A DNA stretch of 19,621 bases from RGIG2041 sp045532715 (lineage in GTDB: Bacteria > Bacillota > Clostridia > UBA1381 > UMGS1253). The notes beneath the pieces were generated by a model. That model had not been told where the DNA came from and made no database searches. It saw nothing but the letters and a program-made list of their open reading frames with translations. The DNA is taken from positions 1-19,621 of the forward strand of contig JAZSGM010000038.1 in NCBI GenBank assembly GCA_045532715.1. Direction: 5' to 3'. Below are positions 7,355 through 13,388 of the stretch, in pieces. A program made the translations under genes and the position numbers. Positions within the stretch are counted from its first letter, which is position 1. Every line of letters starts with the position of its first letter.

Positions 7355-8809
7355 TTATTGTTTTCCGAGTGCAAGTGAGAAAACAAAGGTTGTGCGCCGC
7401 GCCGGATGGTTCGGATTTCCATCAAAATCCGTATCACTTAAATCGTCGCTTTTAACGGCGATGGTTTCTCCGTGCAGGGTTAAAAGGTTGTGCACAAGGT
7501 ACAAGCCGAGGCCGGTGCCTTTTTTGTCGTTTCTGGATTTATCTGTCTTATAGAAACGGTCAAATACATGTCCGATATCAGCAGGATCAATGCCGATACC
7601 TTCGTTTGCAATAGCAACATAGGCTTTGCCGTCACGCGTAATGACGCTGATGTCCAATCTGCCACAGGGGTCGGAAAATTTAATGGCATTGTCTATAATA
7701 TTTGTTATAATGCGCGTTACGGCATCGCGATCCGCGAGAACCGTGATGGAATCCTCTGAAAACTCGACGGATACATCCAGGTGTTTTTCTTCAATCGGGT
7801 TTTCATATTGAATGATAATTAACCGCAGCAGTTCGGTCAGGTTGAAGGCTTCTTTTGTAATGGAGAACTGGCCGAGACTGATTTTGGAAATGTCAAGCAT
7901 ATCCGTAACCATACGCGAAAGCCGCTTGGATTCATCGAGCACAATCTGCAAGTATTTATTTTGCTGCTCGACAGGGATGGTGCCGTTTAATATATTTTCC
8001 GTGAAGCCGGCGATGGTTGTCATCGGTGTGCGCAGCTCGTGCGAGACATTTGCAATAAATGAAGTTTGCGTATCGTCTAACTTCTGCAGGGAAGCGGCCA
8101 TATGATTGAAGGTGCGCCCCAACTCGGCAATCTCATCGTCACCGGTGATTTTGGCGCGGGTATCATATTTTCCGGCCGCGAGTGCACGTGCTGCAATGCT
8201 GATGTCCTTTATGGACTTTGTCATTCTCTGTGAAAGAATATACATAATCATAAATGCAATACAGAACACGAATATGCTGACAATTAAGAACATCCGAAAC
8301 AGCGCCATTCTTCCGCTCTGCAGCTGCGGCATGGAAGCATGTGTAAACACAACACCGATGATATGGTTTTCGTACGCAATCGGGTAGGCAACCGTCAGTA
8401 CTTTGTCTTCAAACACACCGTCAAAATTGCCGGTAAACCGCGTTACATTTCCGGCGAGTGCGGCATCCATATAATTGCTTGCGATTTTAGCCGGTAGCTG
8501 GGCACTGTCTAAATTGCTTGCGAAAACATGACCGCTTGTATTTGCGACCACGATGTCCGTGCCGGTAATTTCGCCGGTTGCATTTAGCGTCATATTATAT
8601 ACATTTCTGGCATTGAAATGCTTGTCCTGTGTGCGCCAGTATACCGTGAAATCTGCAATGTTTTCTGCAGTCGAAACCAAAGCCTCGGCTTCGCTGTTGA
8701 TTGCATAGGTGCCAAATAGTGTGAACATGATGGTGCCAAGTACGAGTAAAATAATCACCATAATCAGCAGAGTAGACCACATCATTTTTCGAAAGATTGT
8801 TTTCCGCAC
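7355..8809 (-). CDS. Two-component sensor histidine kinase (HAMP-HisKA-HATPase)
   Basis: A 484-residue membrane kinase. A first membrane helix lies at about 11-35, an extracellular sensor domain of roughly 130 residues at 36-165, a second helix at about 170-192, and a HAMP linker after it (SIKDISIAARALAAGKYD). The HisKA box is FIANVSHELRTPM with phosphorylated His257. The ATPase domain shows the N box (Asn370 to Asn374, TNIIDNAIKF), the G1 box (NEGIGI, 402-407), the F box (VFDRFYKTD) and the G2 box (GTGLGLYLV, 431-439). Translation starts at a GTG (8809) with GAGGTG 9 bases upstream, inside the end of the regulator gene, three bases after its stop. Together with htrA this resembles CssS or CiaH; the signal is unknown, envelope or secretion stress being the likely guess. 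Confidence 0.93.
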   Translation of the reverse strand: MRKTIFRKMMWSTLLIMVIILLVLGTIMFTLFGTYAINSEAEALVSTAENIADFTVYWRTQDKHFNARNVYNMTLNATGEITGTDIVVANTSGHVFASNLDSAQLPAKIASNYMDAALAGNVTRFTGNFDGVFEDKVLTVAYPIAYENHIIGVVFTHASMPQLQSGRMALFRMFLIVSIFVFCIAFMIMYILSQRMTKSIKDISIAARALAAGKYDTRAKITGDDEIAELGRTFNHMAASLQKLDDTQTSFIANVSHELRTPMTTIAGFTENILNGTIPVEQQNKYLQIVLDESKRLSRMVTDMLDISKISLGQFSITKEAFNLTELLRLIIIQYENPIEEKHLDVSVEFSEDSITVLADRDAVTRIITNIIDNAIKFSDPCGRLDISVITRDGKAYVAIANEGIGIDPADIGHVFDRFYKTDKSRNDKKGTGLGLYLVHNLLTLHGETIAVKSDDLSDTDFDGNPNHPARRTTFVFSLALGKQ

Positions 8810-8812
8810 GCT

Positions 8813-9499
8813 TTATTTCACCTCGAATTTATAGCCGACGCCCCAGACGGTTTTCAGTGTCCAGTTTTTTTCGTGACCTTCCAGTTTTTCGCGCAGACGC
8901 TTGACGTGAACATCGACGGTTCTGGAATCTCCGAAGTAATCAAAGCCCCAGACTTCTTCTAAAAGCTGTTCGCGTGTAAATACGCGGTTGGGATTGGAGC
9001 AAAGAAAATACAAAAGCTCAAGCTCTTTGGGTGGAATGTCCACCTGCTTGCCGCTGAGAACGAGTTCGTAGTTTGAAATGTTGACGGACAAATTGTTGTA
9101 AACGATTTCCTTGTCCGTGTGTGTACTGCCGGATTCGTAGCGGCGCAGAACTGCCTTGATGCGAGCGATAAGCTCTTTGCTTTCGACCGGTTTGACCATA
9201 TAGTCATCTGCGCCGAGCTCAAGCCCGAGTACCTTATCAAAGGTTTCGCTCTTTGCGGTCAGCATGATAATCGGAATGTTGCTGACTCTGCGAATTTCGC
9301 GGCAAACCTGCCAGCCGTCTACCTTCGGCATCATAATATCTAAAAGCACTAAGTCCGGTGCTGCTTCTTTGAATTTGGATATAGCGCTTAAGCCATCGTT
9401 GGCAATTACGGTGTCAAAGCCTTCTTTTTCGAGACAAAGCCTTAACAGTTCGCTGATGTTTAAATCATCATCCACAATTAAAATCTTTGTATTTGCCAT
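8813..9499 (-). CDS. OmpR/PhoB-family response regulator
   Basis: A 228-residue DNA-binding response regulator. The receiver domain (about 4-120) has the acidic pair Asp11-Asp12, phospho-acceptor Asp54 (LLDIMMPK), Thr81 and Lys103 (VKPVE). The C-terminal winged helix (about 130-226) shows PPKELELLYFLCSNP, the recognition-helix region SRTVDVHVKRLREKL and the terminal hairpin TVWGVGYKF. All key residues are present, so it should be phosphorylated by the cotranscribed kinase. ATG at 9499 follows GGGAGG with a short spacer. It heads the minus-strand regulator-kinase-htrA locus and is divergent from proB. Probable target is its own locus including htrA, as in CssR and CiaR; this is inference from gene order. 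Confidence 0.94.
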   Translation of the reverse strand: MANTKILIVDDDLNISELLRLCLEKEGFDTVIANDGLSAISKFKEAAPDLVLLDIMMPKVDGWQVCREIRRVSNIPIIMLTAKSETFDKVLGLELGADDYMVKPVESKELIARIKAVLRRYESGSTHTDKEIVYNNLSVNISNYELVLSGKQVDIPPKELELLYFLCSNPNRVFTREQLLEEVWGFDYFGDSRTVDVHVKRLREKLEGHEKNWTLKTVWGVGYKFEVK

Positions 9500-9532
9500 A
9501 CAAAAGACCTCCCATATGTAATATCTTACCTT

Positions 9533-9541
9533 ATTTTAACA
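9533..9541 (-). promoter_or_regulatory. Possible extended -10 promoter of the two-component/htrA locus
   Basis: On the minus strand TGTTAAAAT (9541-9533) fits the extended -10 form TGnTATAAT and would start a transcript about 25 bases before the regulator's start codon. The -35 region (TTTATT at 17 bases) is poor, which is common for extended -10 or regulator-activated promoters. Confidence 0.42.
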
Positions 9542-9598
9542 TACTTTCATGCAAGAATAAAGAAAATTTTTTATGAACAAAAAATGAAGAACGCCCTA

Positions 9599-9627
9599 TT
9601 TACAAATGTCCGGAATTGTGGTTTAAT
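9599..9627 (+). promoter_or_regulatory. Predicted sigma-A promoter of proBA
   Basis: TTTACA (9599-9604) and TTTAAT (9622-9627) each match the consensus at five of six positions and are exactly 17 bases apart. The transcript would begin near 9634, about 26 bases before the proB start codon. It lies back to back with the response-regulator promoter in a 160-base divergent gap. No attenuator or T-box leader fits in the short leader. Confidence 0.72.
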
Positions 9628-9659
9628 ATAGAGTATTGATTTAAAAGGTGGTTAAGAAA

Positions 9660-10448
9660 ATGAGAAGCAGTTTTTTGAGTGCAAACAGAATTGTATTTAA
9701 AGTGGGTACATCTACACTGACGCATGAAAACGGCAAGGTCAATATCCGCCGTGTAGAAGCGTTGGCAAGGGTGCTGTCCGATTTGCATAATGCGGGGAAG
9801 GACATTGTACTTGTCAGCTCGGGTGCAATTTCCGTCGGTGTTGCCAAGAGCGGCAGAACGGAGCGCCCGAAAGCGGTTCCGCACCGTCAGGCAATGGCAG
9901 CCATTGGTCAGTGTGAGCTGATGTATTTGTATGATAAGCTGTTTTCCGAATATAACAATATGGTTGCGCAGGTGTTAATCACCGCTGATGTTGTGGAGCA
10001 TCCGCTGCGTAAGCAAAATGCGCAAAATACAATGGAGACCATTTTGGAGCTGGGCGCCATTCCGATTGTTAATGAAAACGACACCGTTTCCACGGAGGAA
10101 ATTGAGTTCGGCGATAACGACACACTTTCGGCGCTCGTTGCGGATATGATCGGGGCAGATCTTTTGGTGATTTTAAGTGATATCGACGGCCTTTATGATG
10201 CAGATCCGCACAAAAATCCGGAAGCGAAGCTGATTTCGCAGGTGGATAAGATTGATGAAAGTATCGTTGCGCTTGCCGGCGGCGCGGGCAGCAAGCATGG
10301 TACCGGCGGTATGGCAACCAAGATTTCGGCAGCGAAGATTGCAACGGCAGCAGGCATCGGTATGGTGATTATCAACGGTAGTGCACCTGAAAAGATTTAT
10401 GACCTCTTAGAAGGCGAGCAGATTGGTACTTACTTTTGTGCAAAGTAA
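9660..10448 (+). CDS. proB: Glutamate 5-kinase, short form without PUA domain
   Basis: Phosphorylates L-glutamate to glutamyl-5-phosphate, the first step of proline synthesis, in the cytoplasm. The 262-residue amino acid kinase fold shows FKVGTST (13-19), VSSGAIS (52-58), PIVNENDTV (135-143), FGDNDTLSA (150-158), LSDIDGLYDADP (172-183) and GTGGMATK (214-221). E. coli ProB is about 367 residues with a C-terminal PUA domain; that domain is absent here and the protein ends cleanly before proA, so this is a natural short form and not a truncation. The ATG at 9660 follows AAAAGGTGG by about 9 bases; a GTG at 9648 lies inside that site. ProA begins 16 bases after the stop. Feedback inhibition by proline is expected from the kinase domain but cannot be seen. 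Confidence 0.95.
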   Translation: MRSSFLSANRIVFKVGTSTLTHENGKVNIRRVEALARVLSDLHNAGKDIVLVSSGAISVGVAKSGRTERPKAVPHRQAMAAIGQCELMYLYDKLFSEYNNMVAQVLITADVVEHPLRKQNAQNTMETILELGAIPIVNENDTVSTEEIEFGDNDTLSALVADMIGADLLVILSDIDGLYDADPHKNPEAKLISQVDKIDESIVALAGGAGSKHGTGGMATKISAAKIATAAGIGMVIINGSAPEKIYDLLEGEQIGTYFCAK

Positions 10449-10464
10449 AATTGGGGGAAGCGGT

Positions 10465-11712
10465 ATGCAGGAATTAAATACAATTGCACTTGCAGCGCGG
10501 GAGGCATCCTATGCGCTTGCAAGATGTGATACAGAAACGAAAAACAGAATATTGGCACAAATCGCAACGGACATTATTGAAAACAGTGCGTATATTTTGG
10601 AGGAAAATCAAAAGGATTTGGAGCATGCGAAGCAAAATGGTATTGCAAGTGCAATGCTTGACCGCCTTGCATTGACGGATGCACGTATCCGCGGTATAGC
10701 TGAAGGCGTTTCGGATGTGATTAAGCTGCCGGACCCGGTGGGAGAGGTTTTAGAAAGCACCCGGCGACCGAATGGATTGCAAATTACGAAAAAGAGAGTG
10801 CCGTTCGGCGTCATCGGCATTATTTATGAGGCGAGACCGAATGTGACGGTGGATGCAGCGGCGCTGTGCTTGAAATCCTCCAATGCAGTGATTTTGCGCG
10901 GCGGCAAAGAGGCCATTTGCTCCAATACTGCGTTTGCACGTGTGATGCGTAGTGCAATTGAAAAGTGCGGTCTGCCGGCAGACTGCGTTACGGTTTTAGA
11001 AGATACAAGCCGCGAAACGGCAACGGCAATGATGCGCCTGAACGGAAAAATAGATTTGCTCATTCCGCGCGGTGGGGCAGGGCTGATTCGTTCTGTGGTG
11101 GAAAATGCAACGGTTCCGGTGATTGAAACCGGAACGGGGAACTGTCATATCTATATTGAAAAGAATGCCGATTTTTCTATGGCAACCGAAATACTGATTA
11201 ATGCAAAAACGAGCCGTCCGTCTGTATGCAATGCAGCAGAAAGTCTGCTTGTAGATGCGGAAATTGCGCAGCGCTATTTGCCGCAGGCGATTGCGGCACT
11301 ACAGAACGCAAATGTTGAGGTGCGCGGCTGCGAAAAAACGATTGCGCTTTGTCCGCAGGTTAAAGCGGCAAGTAAAGAGGATTTTTATACCGAGTATAAT
11401 GATTATATTATTTCCGTAAAAGTGATTAACAATCTGGATGCGGCGATTGCCCATATAAATGAGCACGGCACAAAGCACTCGGAAGCCATTGTGACTTCGT
11501 GTCCGGAAAGCGCACAGCGATTTTTAAATGAGGTGGATGCAGCGGCGGTTTACGTGAATGCATCTACGCGTTTTACAGATGGGTTTGAATTTGGATTCGG
11601 TGCCGAAATCGGTATCAGTACGCAGAAAATGCATGCTCGTGGACCGATGGGTTTGCGTGAACTGACCACACATAAATATCTTGTCAGCGGAGAAGGACAA
11701 GTCAGAAAGTGA
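10465..11712 (+). CDS. proA: Glutamate-5-semialdehyde dehydrogenase (gamma-glutamyl phosphate reductase)
   Basis: Reduces glutamyl-5-phosphate to glutamate-5-semialdehyde with NADPH, taking the unstable product of ProB. At 415 residues it has the family's normal length. Recognisable segments are KKRVPFGVIGIIYEARPNVT (109-128), NAVILRGGKEA (140-150), LLIPRGGAGLI (198-208), ETGTGNCHIY (221-230) and the catalytic Cys255 in SRPSVCNAAES; the C-terminus has FGAEIGISTQKMHARGPMG. The ATG at 10465 was chosen because it follows GGGGGAAG at a proper distance and gives the typical MQELNTIALAAREA start; the reading frame upstream of it runs back into proB. It is cotranscribed with proB and followed by a strong terminator. 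ProC is not in the window. Confidence 0.97.
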   Translation: MQELNTIALAAREASYALARCDTETKNRILAQIATDIIENSAYILEENQKDLEHAKQNGIASAMLDRLALTDARIRGIAEGVSDVIKLPDPVGEVLESTRRPNGLQITKKRVPFGVIGIIYEARPNVTVDAAALCLKSSNAVILRGGKEAICSNTAFARVMRSAIEKCGLPADCVTVLEDTSRETATAMMRLNGKIDLLIPRGGAGLIRSVVENATVPVIETGTGNCHIYIEKNADFSMATEILINAKTSRPSVCNAAESLLVDAEIAQRYLPQAIAALQNANVEVRGCEKTIALCPQVKAASKEDFYTEYNDYIISVKVINNLDAAIAHINEHGTKHSEAIVTSCPESAQRFLNEVDAAAVYVNASTRFTDGFEFGFGAEIGISTQKMHARGPMGLRELTTHKYLVSGEGQVRK

Positions 11713-11721
11713 GCATTTAAT

Positions 11722-11752
11722 CCGTTTCAGTGCATGCTGAAACGGATTTTTT
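11722..11752 (+). terminator. Rho-independent terminator of proBA
   Basis: A perfect 9-bp stem, CCGTTTCAG (11722-11730) with CTGAAACGG (11737-11745), has a six-base loop TGCATG and is followed directly by ATTTTTT. It lies 10 bases after the proA stop. Confidence 0.92.
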
Positions 11753-11793
11753 ACGGCAAAAGCCTTAAGTTTAAACTTTTTTGAATTTAAGTC

Positions 11794-11822
11794 TTGATTT
11801 TTGTGTTATTCTATGGTAAAAT
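11794..11822 (+). promoter_or_regulatory. Predicted promoter of the tRNA-Thr gene
   Basis: TTGATT (11794-11799) and TAAAAT (11817-11822) are 17 bases apart, placing the transcript start near 11829, about 20 bases before the mature tRNA end. The start coincides with a 15-base palindrome at 11830-11844. Confidence 0.7.
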
Positions 11823-11829
11823 AGCATCT

Positions 11830-11844
11830 GTTCAATAATTGAAC
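11830..11844. repeat. Perfect palindrome at the tRNA transcript start
   Basis: GTTCAATAATTGAAC consists of two 7-base arms around a single central A. It sits between the predicted -10 box and the 5' end of the tRNA, so it would be at the very start of the precursor transcript. It may be a small operator, a 5' hairpin in the precursor, or chance in AT-rich DNA. Confidence 0.45.
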
Positions 11845-11848
11845 ACTT

Positions 11849-11924
11849 GCTTGTGTAGCTCAGTTGGTAGAGCAGCGCATTCGTAATGCGCAGGTCGCAG
11901 GTTCGAGTCCCGTCACAAGCTCCA
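11849..11924 (+). tRNA. tRNA-Thr, anticodon CGT
   Basis: A 76-base tRNA with all arms intact. The acceptor stem is GCTTGTG (11849-11855) with CACAAGC (11914-11920), discriminator T at 11921 and an encoded CCA at 11922-11924. The D arm is GCTCAGTTGGTAGAGC; the anticodon stem is GCGCA with TGCGC around loop TTCGTAA, anticodon CGT at 11882-11884, which reads ACG (Thr). The T arm holds GCAGG-TTCGAGT-CCCGT. The last 18 bases of the gene, from within the T loop, are the start of a 100-bp repeat found again at 12104. Confidence 0.96.
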
Positions 11925-12006
11925 AAAAGAACAAGTCCTAATGGGCTTGTTCTTTTTTTACATAAAAGGGACTCGAACCTTGAGAAGGCAAAAAACGGAA
12001 AAAAGC
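11907..12006. repeat. 100-bp direct repeat, copy 1 (starts inside the tRNA T-loop)
   Basis: This copy begins at the end of the tRNA T loop (GTCCCGTCACAAGCTCCA), then carries a terminator hairpin, a 13-base inverted copy of the tRNA T arm (GGGACTCGAACCT, 11968-11980) and an A-rich segment ending AAAAAAGC. Copy 2 at 12104-12203 differs at one base only (A at 11934, G at 12131). Identity is lost abruptly at both ends. Confidence 0.93.
11928..11959 (+). terminator. Terminator of the tRNA-Thr transcript (in repeat copy 1)
   Basis: AAGAACAAGTCC pairs with GGGCTTGTTCTT around the loop TAAT, with one T-G pair, and is followed by a run of Ts. It begins a few bases after the encoded CCA, the expected place for a terminator of a single-tRNA transcript. 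Confidence 0.88.
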
Positions 12007-12026
12007 TTGCCTGTGACAAGCTTTTT
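12000..12026 (+). terminator. Second hairpin with T-rich tail after the tRNA
   Basis: AAAAAGCTTG (12000-12009) pairs with CAAGCTTTTT (12017-12026) around a seven-base loop, followed by AGTTTTTT. It straddles the right end of repeat copy 1: its left arm starts inside the repeat and the rest lies in the linker. It could back up the first terminator. Confidence 0.6.
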
Positions 12027-12103
12027 AGTTTTTTGGTACGCAGAGCGGTACCGAAGCCGGAAGGCATGGGTGGTCAAGTACGGCAAATTGCGAAGCAATG
12101 TGC
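12007..12103. other. 97-bp hairpin-rich linker between the repeat copies
   Basis: Single-copy within the window and non-coding as far as I can see. Besides part of the hairpin at 12000-12026 it has GGTAC/GTACC arms (12035-12039 and 12048-12052) and a 9-bp hairpin with a GAA loop, GCAAATTGC (12083-12091) with GCAATGTGC (12095-12103), one mismatch. The last hairpin ends exactly one base before repeat copy 2 starts. Its GC content is higher than that of the flanking repeats. Confidence 0.6.
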
Positions 12104-12203
12104 GTCCCGTCACAAGCTCCAAAAAGAACAGGTCCTAATGGGCTTGTTCTTTTTTTACATAAAAGGGACTCGAACCTTGAGAAGGCAAAAAACGGAAAAA
12201 AGC
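12104..12203. repeat. 100-bp direct repeat, copy 2 (carries a tRNA 3' fragment)
   Basis: Repeats 11907-12006 with one mismatch, so it holds a second copy of the last 18 bases of the tRNA-Thr gene (12104-12121) without the rest of the tRNA, a second terminator hairpin (12125-12156) and a second inverted T-arm copy (12165-12177). It ends inside the left arm of the aldolase terminator. Confidence 0.93.
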
Positions 12204-12225
12204 AGGCTCGTTTTGAGCCTGCTTT
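12199..12225 (-). terminator. Rho-independent terminator of the aldolase gene, probably bidirectional
   Basis: AAAGCAGGCTC (12199-12209) pairs perfectly with GAGCCTGCTTT (12215-12225) around GTTTT. On the minus strand the stem is followed by further Ts, giving GCTTTTTTCCG, four bases after the aldolase stop. On the plus strand the tail is short (TTTC), so it may stop plus-strand read-through only partly. Confidence 0.87.
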
Positions 12226-12228
12226 CAA

Positions 12229-13173
12229 TTATTTGTTTAAGTATTTCTTTACCTCTGCAGCAACCAATCTTGTGATTTTTTCAATATCAGCTTCGTTGAA
12301 CTGCGAATTTGTGCTCGGCGCCTTGCCATCACTGGAGAAGAGCTGCATCTTCTTAATTGTTTCCTGTTTAACGGCTTCAACTGCTGCCGGAATCAGGTCA
12401 ATCAAGCCCTTGTCCATGCTGGAGAATTTTTCAAACTCTGCCTTAACTGCAGCAACGTTGATATCCGTAAAGATGTTTACCTTGCTGATACCATCTTTGA
12501 TTGCCTGACGGAAATCGTTATCGGTCAGACCGGAACCGCCATGCAACACAAGCGGAACATCGATTGTGGACGCGATGGTGCGGATTCTTTCAAAATCCAG
12601 TTTCGGCGGCAGTTTGTATGCACCGTGTGCGTTGCCGACTGCAATTGCCAGTGCGTCAACACCTGTCTTATCCACGAAATCCTTTGCAAGCTTCGGATCG
12701 GTGAAGAACTTGGACGGATCGTCGAGATGGTCGCTGCCCTCGGCAGAGCCTTCATTATCACCGACGTGGCCGAGTTCACCTTCGATGGTTGCACCATAGG
12801 AATGGGCGATATCAGCCATTTCCTTTACCTTGCGAACATTTTCGTCATAGCTGTCTGTCGAGCAGTCATACATAATGGAACTGAAGCCGAGCTTGAGCGC
12901 CTTGATGCAAGTGTCGTAGGAAAGACCATGGTCTAAGTGTACAACAACCGGAACGCATGCTTTCTTTGCCATCGGTAGCAGGTAGTAGGAAACCTCCTCC
13001 AGCGGACCGTACGGTAAGAGCACCTCGGCGGTACCCATAATTACCGGAGAACGGGTGCACTCTGCAGCATTGATGATACCGCGTGCAAGCTCCAGGTTTA
13101 CTGCGTTGAACAAACCGACAGCATATTTGCCTTTTTGTGCCGGCTTTAAAACTTCATTCATATTTACTAACAT
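12229..13173 (-). CDS. fba: Class II (zinc) fructose-bisphosphate aldolase family protein
   Basis: A 314-residue class II aldolase that most probably cleaves and forms fructose-1,6-bisphosphate in glycolysis and gluconeogenesis. Catalytic Asp81 and zinc ligand His82 are in VHLDHG; Glu133 is in EGELGHVG; zinc ligands His183 (GNAHGAY) and His211 (LHGGSG) follow; NIFTDIN (233-239) binds the phosphate end. The insertion SAEGSDHLDDPSKFFTDP (143-160) is near the usual flexible loop. Tagatose-bisphosphate aldolase shares this fold and cannot be excluded. The ATG at 13173 follows GTGGGAGG with proper spacing. It is monocistronic, with its own strong promoter and terminator, and converges on the tRNA/repeat region. 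Confidence 0.88.
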   Translation of the reverse strand: MLVNMNEVLKPAQKGKYAVGLFNAVNLELARGIINAAECTRSPVIMGTAEVLLPYGPLEEVSYYLLPMAKKACVPVVVHLDHGLSYDTCIKALKLGFSSIMYDCSTDSYDENVRKVKEMADIAHSYGATIEGELGHVGDNEGSAEGSDHLDDPSKFFTDPKLAKDFVDKTGVDALAIAVGNAHGAYKLPPKLDFERIRTIASTIDVPLVLHGGSGLTDNDFRQAIKDGISKVNIFTDINVAAVKAEFEKFSSMDKGLIDLIPAAVEAVKQETIKKMQLFSSDGKAPSTNSQFNEADIEKITRLVAAEVKKYLNK

Positions 13174-13215
13174 GGTTTAACCTCCCACATGTGTGATTTA
13201 TAATGCTATAAAAGT

Positions 13216-13244
13216 ATTATACAGCAAAAATTTTTGTTTTGCAA
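13216..13244 (-). promoter_or_regulatory. Strong predicted promoter of the aldolase gene
   Basis: On the minus strand TTGCAA (13244-13239) and a perfect TATAAT (13221-13216) are exactly 17 bases apart, about 43 bases before the start codon. The near-consensus form suits a highly expressed glycolytic gene. Confidence 0.8.
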
Positions 13245-13326
13245 GTATAATTTTGGTTTTTTGTTGTTTTTCTTTGTTTTTTCTTTGAAAGCAAAGAGCC
13301 TTTGGAAAAAATAATGCTATGTTATA

Positions 13327-13355
13327 TTGATTTTAAGGGTACAACGTGTTAGAAT
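13327..13355 (+). promoter_or_regulatory. Predicted promoter of the DUF4430 lipoprotein gene
   Basis: TTGATT (13327-13332) and TAGAAT (13350-13355) are 17 bases apart, and TGT directly before the -10 box gives an extended -10 element. The transcript would start near 13362 and carry a short leader of about 27 bases. Confidence 0.68.
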
Positions 13356-13388
13356 ATGCATAATTCTAATGAACGTGAGGTGCTTGAG

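Noticed and set aside
12104..12121. A second tRNA gene or pseudo-tRNA at repeat copy 2
   Set aside because: Only the 3' side of the T-arm and acceptor is present; the linker upstream does not provide D-arm, anticodon arm or 5' acceptor sequence.
11849..12203. A complete integrated mobile element at the tRNA-Thr
   Set aside because: The repeated tRNA end looks like an attachment-site duplication, but only 97 unique bases lie between the copies and no integrase or other mobile gene is present, so at most a remnant could be argued.
11771..12275. Several open frames across the tRNA and repeat region, such as one on the minus strand encoding GACDGTRTCDLRITNALL
   Set aside because: They translate the tRNA gene, its terminator or the repeat units. 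Peptides of the GACDGTRT type are well-known artefacts of antisense tRNA translation, and none has a ribosome site or a sensible codon pattern.
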